The position numbers and the translations under genes were made by a program. Shown here in pieces: positions 20,836 through 32,520 of a DNA stretch of 64,000 nt (positions are counted from its first letter, which is position 1; every line of letters starts with the position of its first letter). Source of the DNA: Turritopsis dohrnii (taxonomy: Eukaryota > Cnidaria > Hydrozoa > Anthoathecata > Oceaniidae); the NCBI GenBank assembly GCA_027922465.2, contig BQMF02000177.1, positions 434,001 through 498,000 of the forward strand, given 5' to 3'. Under the pieces are notes generated by a model, which did no database searches, was not told the origin of the DNA, and worked only from the letters and a program-made list of their open reading frames with translations.

Positions 20836-21637
20836 TATTATTTTTTACTGTCTTTACTTATTGCCAATCGTCTTTGATTCTAGTTTGACGCTTTGACGCA
20901 GAGATCAGACGCTATTAGTACTGTAAGGTTTTTTTGACAACTCCTAATAACTCGAATATCAAATAATCGATAATACTGACTTCAACTTTGTTGGTGTTTA
21001 CATGAAATACTTTCCGAGAAAGTTTGACAGTTTGGGTGGTTAAAAACAAACCTTGTAATTTTTACATGCTGAAACTGAAATGAAACTCACTTTAGCTTGA
21101 TTTTCACTTCGATCATTTTGATAGAAATGAAATTTTACTGTGAGTATAAAAAGTAGTGGAATGCAGATTGCAATGAATGTTATGTCTCATTGCAGGCATT
21201 TGCACTAGCTCATGTGAACGTTTCTGTATTTCACTGTGTTTTTCTGGCCATGTTTGTGCTATAAAACTCTTGAAAGACCAATTTGGGCAAACGGGCTATG
21301 TTATAGAAATTCATAACTATTGATTGATCTTACAAAAAAATTGAAAATCAAATCAAAATTTATTGGTCTATTATATGGAAATCATTTCAGAAGCCGTTTT
21401 CGTAAACAAATGAAGTGTTGAACCTACTGTTGAAATTGACGATGTTGGTTTTCAGTTAATTTTTCAACGAAAGTCTAAGAAAAAATCTTCAATAAAAATT
21501 AATGCCAAACCACAAATATTATTTCGACAATAAATTAAAAAATAAACGTCATCAGTGTTTATCACCGTTAATTAGAAGCTTCAACTTTTATTGAAATCTG
21601 GTAATACTTTATTATATGAAAAAATTCTAGGGACAAC
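20836..21637. other. Upstream region of amine oxidase
   Basis: AT-rich, with no ORF or clear promoter element that I can support. Confidence 0.4.
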
Positions 21638-24059
21638 ATGTGGCCAAGAATGTTGGTATGTCTCTTAATAACCCTCTTTGTTGACTCATCATCTTCCAAT
21701 GAATACGATGTGTTGATATTGGGTGCTGGAGCAGCTGGAATAGGTAACATAATGTTTAAAAAGATGTCGTTGTTCTCATGATAAAAAACTTTGGAGAGGT
21801 CGAAGGACTTTAACTCCGAGCGTAATCTTTTCATTTTATGCTAGTTCTTTTCATTTTATTCCAGTTCTTTATGATAAAATACTTGTAAAATGCATCATTG
21901 AATGTTATAAGTGCGGCCCTAAATCTTCACAAGAACAATGTGACAAATTTTTTAGTTCTGGAAGCGAAAGATTATATTGGTGGTCGTGTGCAAACAGCTT
22001 CATTTGCAAACGAAACAATAAACCTTGGTGCTCAATGGATACATGCCGCAAACAGCGACCATTCAATTTATCAATTAGCAGTAAAATATAATTTGAGTAA
22101 GGTTGTTGATAGTGGTGAAAGTGTGATATTCATTTAAACTGGGATTTCATGTCATCTCTATTTCAAATTAAGACTAGAAAAGATACAATACGAATGCACA
22201 AAATACTATAACGTGTAAACATAGTCTATGGAGAAAACAGGTGTCTTTAACTGTGGCTGTGGTGTAAACTATTCATAATTGAGATAAAGAAAATGAACTG
22301 CTGAAATTACATATTAGTATTCATGATGAAGGCTATGCTATATTATTGTTGGTAATAGGGATGGCGAGACCGGCGACATATATTCGTTCCCAGAGGTAAC
22401 AGCAAGTTCGGAGTCTCTTAGAAGCAGTTCGCAATATTTGGGTAAATTAGTGTCAAAGAGAATTGAAGACGGTCCCTATGATGTCAGTTTGGAAACAGGA
22501 TTGCGCTGGTCTGGTTGGAGAAACAGCTCTCGATAAAGCCCTTGAACATGGGATGATTGATTCTAACACCGCCATTGATCCTGCACGTCATAGTGCGATT
22601 GTCTTTATTAATCTAGGTACAGATTTGAAATGTTTCTTATTTTCGAAATTGTTTAATGTGGCTTGTACTGCCAGTAAATGTCGCAATCGCCAGTAAATGT
22701 CGCAAAATTGCCAGTAAGTGTCGCAATTCAACAGTAAGTGTCGCAAAATCGCCAGTAAGTGTCGCAACTATAATTTTCATTCGTTTTAATTTTTTTTAAC
22801 AGTAAATGTCGTAATGTTTTTCAAAATCAATAGCAAATGTCGCAAACTTAAACAAAGTGATTTTTGATCATATAATGTGTAGGGTATGAAAAGGAAAGAC
22901 TTGATTTTGCGACACTTACTGTTGAATTGCGACATTTACTGGCAATTTTGCAACATTTACTGGCGTTTGCGACATTTACTGGCAATTGCGATATTTACTG
23001 GCAGTACATGGCTTTCTCATAAAACGTTGAAATAATTTTTATCATTATAGAACTTAAATCATCAGTTGGGACGACAGAATGTTATAAATATGTCTCCCAT
23101 GGGACATTACTGTAAAATACTCGCAGAGTTTCAAAAGAACTTCTGGGATGACTACGAGTACATTTTCCTTGCTTCTAAAGTTCGTGGACGATATGGCGCC
23201 TGGCAAAACTTACAACACTTGTATCCGAATAAGAATCTTCTGTTGGCAACACTTACTGGCAATGATTGTGTGGAAAATTCCTTAAAGACTGATGAAAATA
23301 TAAAAGACGACATCCTTTCCGTATTAAAGAAAGTTTATCCGAACGCAACAAAACCATAAGGTGATTATCATATATTCCTAATGCGCAAAATTGCGAATAC
23401 ATCGCTGCGTCGAATGGTATTATCATTGAAATAACGTAACAAAGGACATTGTATACTTCTGTAGCAATGTATACCTTCGCAGCGATTTTTTAACAGATTT
23501 GTGCACTGGGTGTTAATTGTATTTTTCCCTTTTATTGATCTTCGTATTAATCTTGATTTTGAAAGTATTAAATCCTATATATATATCATTTTTATCTTAT
23601 AAAGAAAATTTTTGTTGATCCAATTTATTTAAATTTGATAGCTAATATTACATTGTCAGTTTTTTTCAAATTTTAGCAATCATGAGAAATCGTTTTGTAT
23701 CAGACCCACATTTTATGGACTCGTACTCTTATCGGGCTACTGGTGTGACCGATGATGATCTCGTGGCACTGATTCATCCCGTCAACCAATCATTATGGTT
23801 CGCTGGTGAACACGCAAATGGTTGGGTAAATGGTTTCATGCACGGAGCTTTTGACAATGGTCGTGCAATAGCAAATAGATTGATTGATTGTTTGAAAAAT
23901 AATGTTTGCCCTGCTCAGGAACCGAAACGAACGCTTGGTGGAAAGTGCCCAGACAACAACAAAAGTAATGGCAAAATGTTAACTCATTCAATCATGTTAA
24001 CAGTTGCATGCGTCTTTGTGTTTCATTTTATGAATGCATTGGGGAATGTTGTGTTTTAG
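21638..24059 (+). pseudogene. Secreted or anchored FAD-dependent amine oxidase (polyamine-oxidase-like), damaged
   Basis: Flavin amine oxidases oxidise primary or polyamines to aldehydes with release of H2O2. Exon 1 (21638-21743) encodes a signal peptide (MWPRMLVCLLITLFV) and the start of the FAD-binding fold (YDVLILGAGAAGI). A second exon from about 21911 gives FLVLEAKDYIGGRVQT and NLGAQWIHAANSDH. About 22355-22611 supplies a middle piece in two frames (PYDVSLETGLRWSGW, then LDKALEHGMIDSN). Exon 23051-23357 gives NMSPMGHYCKILAEFQKNFW and YPNKNLLLATLTGNDC. The last exon, 23677-24059, gives SYRATGVTDDDL and SLWFAGEHANGWVNGFMHGA (FAD C-terminal motif) and a hydrophobic tail. Damage: first intron would be GT-AA, one frameshift, about 100 residues before MGHYC missing, and TAA at the last exon junction. 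Probably a pseudogene. Confidence 0.8.
22665..23007. mobile_element. Foldback MITE with subterminal repeats (343 bp)
   Basis: The ends GTACTGCCAGTAAATGTCGC and their complement at 22988-23007 are inverted repeats. Inside, the 14-mer GCCAGTAAATGTCG or close variants recurs about five times on the left arm and, inverted, about four times on the right. No coding capacity. It lies between amine oxidase exons, where the central part of the enzyme should be. Confidence 0.75.
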
Positions 24060-24099
24060 ACGATACAACAATGGTACTGCCGATCTTAATTTAATGGTT

Positions 24100-25854
24100 C
24101 GTATTTCCTCGAAAGTTGGCCGATCTTCGAAAATAAGCCGATTCGATAATAAGCCGAAAAATAATACAAAATGCAAGAAAAATAGGCCGACCTCGAGAAT
24201 AAGCCGAGAGGAAGTGAAGCCATTACATTGCACACTTTTTGAAACAAACGTTCGAATTGCCAAATAATTCGAAATAGACTATGAACAGTTAAAGAGAAGA
24301 GAGGGCCTCACTGACAGCGTCTTCGTGGAAAACGAAGCAAATATATTGGAAGAAAACCGCAACGAAATTGTCATTGAGGACTTGTTAAATATTATTGAGG
24401 AAGATATTGGTATTGTTCTCCAAAAGTGACAATTTTAATAAAGATCTTGAGAAAATCTTGTTTGTTTTAAATTATTTTTTCCCTTTTTAGAAAACCCTTC
24501 GAAAATAAGCCGATTCAAAAGTAGGCCGAAAAATTCCTTTTTAATAAAAACTAGAAGCCTCATGGCTTGAACAATTTCCGCATCAGCCCTTGAGGAAATT
24601 GCTTTAGGCTAATTTTCAAGATATCTGAATGACTTGTACACTGACTAATAATTTGATACAGTCTGGAATTCATCAAATTACTCCCTTCTTGAATTTATTT
24701 AACTTAATCTTGACAGCTTTGCAATTCACTATGATGTTTCGGGGCTAGAAAAACAGTTCACCAATATCTTACACATGATGTTTATTCATGAAAATTGAAG
24801 ATTTTTCGAAATTTGGTCCAAATTTGGCCCAAATCGTCCAATTTTAGTCAAATCTGACAAAATGACTGTCAAATTCGAAATCAGCACCTTTCAAATGTAA
24901 TCCATGCAAAATTCCATGAAATTTGAAGAACTGAAAATTGTCCAATTTTAGTCAATTCAGACAAAATGACTGTCAAATTTCAAAATAAGCACCTTACAAT
25001 TGTAATACATGCAAAATTTCATGAAAATTGAAGATTTTTCGAAATTTGGTCCAAATTTGCCCAAATCGTCCAATTTTAGTCAAATCTGACAAAATGACTG
25101 TCAAATTCGAAATCAGCACCTTTCAAATGTAATCCATGCAAAATTCCATGAAATTTGAAGAACTTTCAAAATTTGGTCCAAATTTGGTCCAAATTGTCCA
25201 ATAGTAGTCAATTCAGACAAAATGACTGTCAAAATTGAAATCAGCACCTTTCAATTGTAATACATGCAAAATTTCATGAAATTTGAAGAACTTTCGAAAT
25301 TTGGTCCAAATTTGGCTCAAATTGTCCAATTTTAGTCAATTCAGACAAAATGACTGTCAAAATTGAAATTAGCACCTTTCAGTTGTAATACATGCAAAAT
25401 TTCATGAGATTTGAAGAACTTTCGAAATTTGGTCCAAATTTGGCTCAAATTGTCCAATTTTAGTCAATTCAGACAAAATGATTACCGGAATTGAAATCAC
25501 CACCTTTCAAATGTAATCCATGCAAAATTTCATGAAATTTGAAGAACTTTCGTAATTTGGTCCAAATTTGGCCCAAATTGTCTAATTTTAGTCAAGTCTG
25601 ACAAAATGACCGTCAACTTCTAAATCAGCACCTTGTCTAAATTGCCCAATTTTAGTCAAACCTGTCCTAAGTTGGTCTCAGTCATTAACTATTCTGAATA
25701 AACAAACAATCCGAAATCCGAACGGACTTTCCGAAAGCGGCAAAAAAGTGTTACATATACAGATAGATAGATAGAATGTGTAAACCAAACAATTTCCTAC
25801 GCTATAAGCGCGGAAATTGAAAAATAAGCCGCGGCTTATTTTCGAGGAAATACG
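24100..25854. mobile_element. Candidate 1.75-kb DNA transposon with tandem array
   Basis: The left end CGTATTTCCTCGAAA and right end TTCGAGGAAATACG are inverted repeats. AATAAGCCG motifs recur in subterminal positions on both sides (24143, 24202, 24506, 25824). An acidic open frame of about 50 codons ends at 24429 (DLLNIIEEDIGIVLQK). Superfamily unknown; the ends could also belong to two separate short copies. Confidence 0.5.
24775..25670. repeat. 128-bp tandem repeat, about 7 copies
   Basis: The marker GACAAAATGA recurs at 24855, 24960, 25088, 25216, 25344, 25472 and 25600. Spacing is 128 bp, except for one shortened 105-bp unit. The unit contains aaatttggtccaaatttgg and catgcaaaatttcatg. 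Copies differ by a few bases each. Confidence 0.9.
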
Positions 25855-27440
25855 GTATGTATAGACAGTTATACAGGATGGCTTGGTACCATGTAATAGT
25901 GAATAACATATGTATTCTCTTTCTATGATAGAGATGTTGTTAAATTGAGATTTGTTCCAATGATACTGGTATATGCATTCATATAGGGTACAAATTCGTT
26001 TTTTTCTCACTGGAATGTCTTCCACTCTCACTTTAGTTATAATTGAAATAGTGTGGTTTTCATAATGTCTCTTTGAAGTCTTTTACTGTAATAAACATAT
26101 ACTGTTGCACACGAAATGCACACTGAAATTTTAGTCATTGTTTTTACTTGTGTTCCACTTAATTTCAAATATATTTTAATCACTATTTCAAGTTGTGTTT
26201 CGTTTGGTTGTGAATGTATTTTAATCACCTCCTGTAATAAATTGGAATTGCTATTCAGACTTTCTGAAGCAGAAATCTGCTTTCGATCTTGCTTCAGAGT
26301 TCATCATTTTTCACCTTTCTTGAAGGCGCTGACCTTCAGGCTTCATTGCCTTTTCTTTTCTTACACCATCTGCAATTTCATAAGATAATAACAGATGTAA
26401 AATTGGCCCTTATCCATATCATGCTTATAATATTGCCTTACGATTCACTCAGGATTTTCAAACACTGGTGTTCTTTTTATTATAATTGCCTACAATTTTC
26501 AAGAGAACTGTTCTAAACGTTCTAATTATTTCCATTTTTTTTAATCAACAAATTGGTATCCATACAATAATATGGCTCTTCTCCCTAGAACATAAGTATT
26601 TAAATTAAAGTATTAAAAATATTTTTTATTAAATAACTTCAATAATAAAACTGTGTAAGGGGGAAAAATCATGATTGCCTCTACATGTATGAACAACACA
26701 GAGCAGGGGTCAAGCGGCAGACTCAATCACAACTGAGCCTACCATTTTGAGCTGCATATTTGACGCTCGCCATATATGGACACTCAATGATGTCATTTAC
26801 TGAAATCATACTGTGCAGGATTTGTGAGACGAACAACCTCTGATTCTGCATGGAAAAGTGGAACCATAGAGTGTAATGGAAATTTGTCACATTTGTCACA
26901 TATTTAATAATTGAAAAGTGCAATTTGAAATAAAAAAAACTAGTACAATACTACCTTTTCCTTTTCTAATTCTTGCATTTCGCTCTCTCAACTTTTCATT
27001 ATCTCTAAAAATTAGACTATAATAATCAAATAAACAGTTGCCGTTTGAAAAATATGCAGGTGTGTTATTTCCAATAATACTGAGAATATTTTCTGAAACT
27101 GAAGTATAGCTGTATATACTTTTGCTTCAGAAACGGGTAACTAAAAAAAACCAAAACTATGACCTGCTTCGCTGATGGTTAGGTTCCATAACTTTTATTT
27201 TAGATGATAAATTATGATGGCTAAAAGGTAAAAGATGAATTTGGCCCAAAGTGCAGGTGTGTGTGTTTTGTGTTTTCAAGTTTTTTACGTTCCTGTCATG
27301 CATTGTAAATGTGGTATTAAACTGTGTATTCATGATATCCATGACGTAATCTTTGTCGACGCCGTGAATACACCAATTCAGCGAAATTCGATTACGTAAT
27401 GTTAAGGACATTGCGCGGAGGTCTGGGGCCTAATTAGTGT
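25855..27440. other. No gene seen
   Basis: Several ORFs of 60-90 codons on both strands lack any family resemblance. I see no RNA gene or paired repeat. Confidence 0.45.
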
Positions 27441-28096
27441 ACATCGAAACATAAACAAACCCGAGCTCAGTTAGAAAAAAGCAGTGAGAGAGTTTGATCA
27501 GTTTGCATCTTACACCTACACAGCAAACAAAATTGAGGTCACTGGATAGCAGAGCTAGACGAATTGTTGGTGGTGATATGAAGATCAAAAGTATTGAAAG
27601 TCGAATGAAAACAAAAGCTACTTTGCTTGTGAAAAACTGTTTGAGTGGAAACTCGACTAATCTGTTTAATAAATATTTTGAAATTAACAGACATGAACTG
27701 AGAACTAGAAACAGAAATATGTTACTCAAACTTCCTAAGATTAAGTTAGAGTATGGTAAAAAGGCATTCAAATATCAGGATGCTAAGATATATAATGATT
27801 TACCGCTTGGAATAAGGAACAGCGATAGCTTAACAGAATTCAAAGATAAGATAAATGCCTATTTCTGCGAGTGATGAAGTGCTTGGCAGATGGGTACATT
27901 TTCCTTATGTTTGAAACCTGTTGTATTTTTATTCATTTTATTGTATAGATGTAAAATGTATATACATGTAAAATAATTTTTAGCCTTTAATTTTTCTTAG
28001 ATTTTATTTTATGCAGGACACACATTGATAGCAGTAATTAATTTGAACTGAAGTGTAAATATCCTGTTTAAACATTATCGATGATAATAATAATAA
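27441..28096 (+). pseudogene. LINE 3' end: RT C-terminus
   Basis: The open frame 27494-27874 encodes the last about 120 residues of a CR1/L2-like RT protein (LDSRARRIVGG, NKYFEINRHELRTRNRNML, KLEYGKKAFKYQDAKIYNDL, FKDKINAYF). A 3' UTR of about 200 bp ends in a (TAA)n run at 28084-28099. The copy is severely 5'-truncated. It is a different family from the LINE at 9722. Confidence 0.8.
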
Positions 28097-28099
28097 TAA

Positions 28100-28369
28100 A
28101 GGCCGATTTCCATTCAGCAAAATATCCGCGCGGACGCAGGTAATCCACGCTGAGTGACGTAGAACGCATGCGCATGGGCTAATTCATAAGCGTAGATATG
28201 TCCGTTCAGCGATCAAAAATAAAGTTAAAAAATTTTAACTTTTTTTAAGCCCGCCGACGTCCGCTGATAATTTCAGCCAATCGTGTCTTTTAATTTCCAT
28301 TTGCAGCTGTTTGGCCGCTCGGAAAATTCTACGTCCGCGCGGGAATAAGCGTTGAATGGAAATCGGCCT
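28100..28369. mobile_element. PIF/Harbinger MITE (270 bp)
   Basis: Terminal inverted repeats AGGCCGATTTCCATTCA and complement are flanked by TAA on both sides (28097-28099 and 28370-28372), the TWA duplication of PIF/Harbinger. The TIRs resemble those of the large element at 45262 (AGCCCGATTTCCATG), its likely mobiliser family. Confidence 0.85.
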
Positions 28370-28431
28370 TAAAAGAGTCAAGAGATATCATAATTACTGC
28401 AATAAAATAAATAAAAAAATTTTAAATATAG

Positions 28432-29215
28432 GTCCAGCTAATTGTGCTGTAGTGGGCTGTCATAATAGCATGGCAAAGATTTATAAATGGAGACAAGAGA
28501 CATGTAAAATTCCTGAACATGAAGGTGTTTTGCAGAGAGACCGTCCTTGTGAAGAACTCTTTAAGCTTTATATGTTTCCCAGTGTATTGAGAAATGGAGG
28601 CGACAGAAAGTAATGGATACAGTTAATGAAAAGACAAACACCTCAGAGAACTGCCTGGGTTTCTTGTCCAAGCAGCAGGTTTGCGGCAAGCATTTTAGAG
28701 ATGGTGCCCTAACGAAAGCGAATCCGTACCCGTCGTTGAGTCTGGGTTATGGAAAGAAAGAAACATTCAAAAGGAGGCAATTATTCAAGCACCCAGTAAT
28801 ACACATTCTGATTCTGCAGAAAAAATTTCTAGTCTCCTTTCTTCAACATCATCGTCATTTTCAACAACTACAAGTAGTCAGCCATCACCGACTGAGATAC
28901 AGCAGGCAGAGACACAACAAACACTCCGGCTTCTAACGCCACCCTCCAGCTGCTTTACAAAGCCATTTGTTGAAGCCAACAAGACTGTAACCCCTTCCGA
29001 CCTCGATCACAGTTATTGTGTCAGCTCGGAAAAGCCCCCTATTTGTCTGGGCTGTGAAACCAAAACTGACTTGATTCATACTTACCAAACAAAAGTCGCT
29101 AAACTGCATAAGCAAGTCAAGCAGCTGAGGATAAATTTGCAAAGAGGAAAAGCATATCGTAAAGAAAAACGCCCATTTTCAGTGAACAACATAAAAACTG
29201 AATTATTTTGTTGAT
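28432..29215 (+). pseudogene. THAP-domain N-terminal part of ISL2EU-type transposase
   Basis: A likely acceptor (TTTAAATATAG|GTCC) precedes a THAP zinc-binding DNA-recognition domain. Visible: CAVVGCHNS (C2CH first pair), ELFKLYMFPS (the conserved FP) and QQVCGKHFRDGAL (final C and H). A Ser/Thr-rich linker follows, and a basic coiled-coil stretch (TKVAKLHKQVKQLRINLQRG). Frameshifts near 28605 and 28780 break it. THAP domains bind the transposon ends. The catalytic part follows from 29318. Confidence 0.75.
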
Positions 29216-29317
29216 TTCATCCCAAGCAAAACGACTGATTATTATTCTTTCTAGTTTCATTTTTGTTATTTTATTTTATTTGCTTATAAGTATACAATAA
29301 TTTTCATCATAATATGT

Positions 29318-29949
29318 CAAGGTTGCTTGCTGAAAAAAATAGGAAGCAAATTGGTGAAATGGATTCCTTACGAGTCGGGCCAGCAAAACATGCCAGAAAA
29401 GGCTGAGTATGGAAACGTTCGATGCATTATTGACTGCAGTGCAGCTTTTTTGGAACGACCAAAGTCATTACTAACCCAAACACAGACCTGGTCGGACTAC
29501 AAATCCCATAACACTTTCAAATTCCTTATTGGCATCTTGCCGACAGGTTTTATTATGTTTTTGTCAGATTGTTATGGTGGTCGAGCCAGTGATCTTTTCA
29601 TATGTAATGACAGTAGATTTTATGATTGTTTGGATTCATATGATGAGGTTATGGCTGATCGTGGCTTCCAAATTCAAGAGGTATTGATGCTACGCTTTTC
29701 CAAGCTAACTATTCCTCCTGGCGCTTGTTTAAAATCACAATTTTTAACTGAGGAGGTACAAAAACAGAAGATGTTGCAAATCTAAGAATCTACGTGGAAC
29801 GCACCATAAACAGGATTAAAACATTTCGTATCCTAAAGTATGTTTTGCCAATAACAATGCTGCGTCACTGTCATGATATAGTGAAAGTATGTGCAGCCTT
29901 ATGCAATTTGAAACCATTGTTATATAAGAAATCTGATAAGAAAGATTAA
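29318..29949 (+). pseudogene. DDE_4-type transposase catalytic domain
   Basis: This resembles the DDE superfamily endonuclease of ISL2EU/Harbinger-related transposons. Acidic motifs visible in order: RCIIDCSAAFLERP (first D), GGRASDLFI and EVMADRGFQI (second D region), and VERTINRIKTF (E). KFLIGILPTGFIMFLSDCYGG is the family core, cut here to LIGILPTGFIMFLSDCYGG. A frameshift at about 29766 separates the last motif, and the helical segment before the first D is missing. The copy is inactive. Confidence 0.75.
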
Positions 29950-30713
29950 TTTTTATCAAATATGTTTTGACTGTAATCAAAACTTATTCTAATCTCTTCT
30001 CTGTCTTCTCTTGCTACAAACAATACATGTTGAAAGGTATTGTTCAAAAAACAAATAGACTTGAATGAATTTATTTTTTTTAGCTGGAATTTTTTATTCG
30101 TTTATCTAAATTTTCTTTGTCTTTTGAAAAAGATTTGTTTGATTTTTGACATTTTTGCAATCTCCAAATTATATTTTTCTTGTTATTGGTCACGGTCACT
30201 GAATATTCCTTAGCAAATAATTGATTTAAAATAACCTGGAATTGGCAACTTCATTGGACAGGAATTTGTTTCAGTTACCCTACTAATGAAATAACACATC
30301 AATCACTAATATTAATTCCCCATGATATGATTTTGTATTATTTTTTTAATCTGACACTTGTTTTGGTATAGTGATTAAAAACAATGTTTCGTCCAGCATC
30401 AAAAAATAACTCTACTGTACTTCATTGTAGTGGGGTCAGTATAATTTGATTTAGGGGGTGAAAAATCTGAAAAGATTTCCACGTTAGCAGGTGTGTATTG
30501 GCTCACTCATTAAGCAACTTTATTAGAAACCAAAAAAAGTCGCTTCTTTGTATTTATGTATTTTTTTTCTTTTCTGGACAAGCTTGTCGACAAATCAATA
30601 CGAAAAAAACAAAACAGCCACTTTTTCATATTTTTTCAAACCCAGTAAAAAATCATGTAACAAGACATAAGCTAATTACATTCTCATAAAATTCTTTATC
30701 AAAGTCAATTATT
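29950..30713. other. Spacer between the two transposon genes
   Basis: AT-rich; no ORF or RNA gene supported. It lies between the convergent transposase and YqaJ frames. Confidence 0.4.
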
Positions 30714-31450
30714 TCAATTAGAAATCCATGAGCTGTGTAAAGAAAAAAGAAAGCATTTATCTATACCAGCTACTCCCATTTGTAATTGGCATTGTCTACA
30801 ATACTGGTGCGAAGTTTCTAACTTTCCATTGTCCATATAAGATAAATTAGCCCTGGCATCTGTTGGTGAAAGGTGACTTATTGAAAAAGGGCATTTGATT
30901 TCGACACAAAATTTTCCATGACAGGAACACGAGAAAATCCAGTCTGGACTGGCACCAATGAAAGGATAGCTTTTGTTTAAAAACAATCCACACTGTATCA
31001 TTTTGCAATTTTTGTGTTTCAGTTTCAGCTGCATTTCGAGTCTTTCAGTTACACTATCCTCCATAGCTCGGCCATAGCGCAGGGCCGGAATATTTGGGTT
31101 TACAAATGTCAAACTAGAGACTTTGTGGATCAAATTCCAGGTGTTTACTTCCCCAGAAGCACCATTGACAACCTTGGGCATTTTTGTTTTAACTTCATGG
31201 ACCTTAGAAGCCGTTATAACACCTTTTCGATATTCAAACCAAAATTCGTTTGAGGTTTGCCCCCGTGTAGTTTATTCAATTTTTGTTATGATTTTCGGGG
31301 TCATAGAAGATAGGTTTGCGTTAAAGTCTGCCTCTGTTTTTGACTACAAAATCACATCATTTACACTGGGTACTGGCTCGGTTACAACTGGTCGTTCTTC
31401 CAGAACCTTACGAAAAAAGTCAATTTCCGGTTCTGGTACAGCCGTTAACA
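30714..31450 (-). pseudogene. YqaJ-like exonuclease of the same transposon
   Basis: YqaJ is a PD-(D/E)XK-fold exonuclease; ISL2EU elements carry one as a second protein. The open part 31181-30714 has NIPALRYGRAMEDS, GLFLNKSYPFIGASPDWI (catalytic D) and FCVEIKCPFSI (ExK). The same frame extends upstream through TSNEFWFEYRKGVITASK and a linker (PVPEPEIDFFRKVLEER), interrupted by two stop codons. The C-terminus is cut short. It is convergent with the THAP/DDE gene. Confidence 0.75.
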
Positions 31451-31931
31451 ATGAGTGCCCTTTACCAGGTCACACAGAGAATCAACTATTTAATTAAAGT
31501 TATTAAATGTATTGGATCTTTTAATGCTACTTTTGTGCATTCAAACCCCATGGCGTGTTAGTTGAAAAACTAAACTAAAAACAATTGTTTGGTGTGAGTA
31601 TTTTATTTTCGCAGACAGAGCTTTTTGAAGAAACAATGGTTCAAGCTGTTCCCTTTACTACTCTTATAGGTTAATTGCTCCACAAATGCCAATCCTAGTA
31701 ATAATACTGATGTTTCAATCCTTTCCTTTACCTTTCATGTTTTAGGGACAATCGGAGGCTTGGTTTCATCTTCATCACTGGATTTGAATTTATTTTTTTC
31801 ATTTACGATTACATTACAATGCCATGGAGAAAGATCAAAACCACAGCAGAGGGAAAAGAAACAAAAAATAAACGCACAATGAGGCAGTTAATGGAGAAAT
31901 CCTTTTATTCATCGTTAAGCAAGTGAGAATG
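31451..31931. other. No gene seen
   Basis: No convincing frame or repeat; it probably belongs to the 5' flank of the YqaJ gene. Confidence 0.35.
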
Positions 31932-31952
31932 TTTTTTTTTTTTTTTTTTTAA

Positions 31953-31981
<29 letters not shown>
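31932..31981. repeat. T19-AA-G29 homopolymer tract
   Basis: Nineteen T, two A, then 29 G. The long G run could form a G-quadruplex and is hard to sequence, so its length is uncertain. Confidence 0.9.
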
Positions 31982-31983
<2 letters not shown>

Positions 31984-32145
31984 CACCTAAACAGACGCTT
32001 CTCAACCCATTAAACTTTACTGATTTATTAATTTTTCAGAATAATTTGTTTTCTAAAAACACAATAAATATAAGGAAGAATGTTTTGCTTATGCATTGAG
32101 TTTTAAGTAAAAGACAAATTGGCCTATCAAATTGTGGAGACCTTG

Positions 32146-32313
32146 TTAAACCATCTTTACAATCGAGTTTCGAAGTATTTGTTGTTGTTTTTCAATTTTT
32201 TGTGAATACAAACTGAAGGCCTGAATTCCACCCCGAAGTGAGCGTAAGCGTAAGCGATAAGCGAATGTCAGTTTTCGATTTTGTTCATCATTATCTTTAT
32301 CTTCATCTTCACT

Positions 32314-32408
<95 letters not shown>

Positions 32409-32520
32409 ACTTTCGTATTACTGTTGCACGGTGGTATACAATTATTAGCTGACTTTGCTCTTTTCCCGTTTCAAAGCATTGTGAAGAACTGATTTTTTTC
32501 GTATCTTTTTCCTCATTCAT
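32146..32520 (-). other. ORF with poly-Asp tract, homologous to 49630-49790
   Basis: A 124-codon frame: EQSQLIIVYHRAT, a run of about 30 Asp encoded by the (TCA)n array, then DEQNRKLTFAYRLRLRSLRGG. The plus strand at 49630-49790 reads a homologous peptide (KQSQVISLYHHVTATRTV, four Asp, YEQNRKLNFTYL). Two copies keep similar peptides with a very different tract length. Whether this is a transposon gene or chance conservation is open. Confidence 0.4.

Noticed and set aside
24775..25670. Regular repeats as a CRISPR array
   Set aside because: Units are 128-bp head-to-tail repeats with no unique spacers, in an animal genome.
25678..26388. ORFs of 60-117 codons on both strands
   Set aside because: They overlap each other and an element terminus and show no protein-like motif.
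32238..32492. Plus-strand poly-His ORF
   Set aside because: Shadow of the (TCA)n microsatellite; the homologous copy supports the minus-strand reading frame instead.
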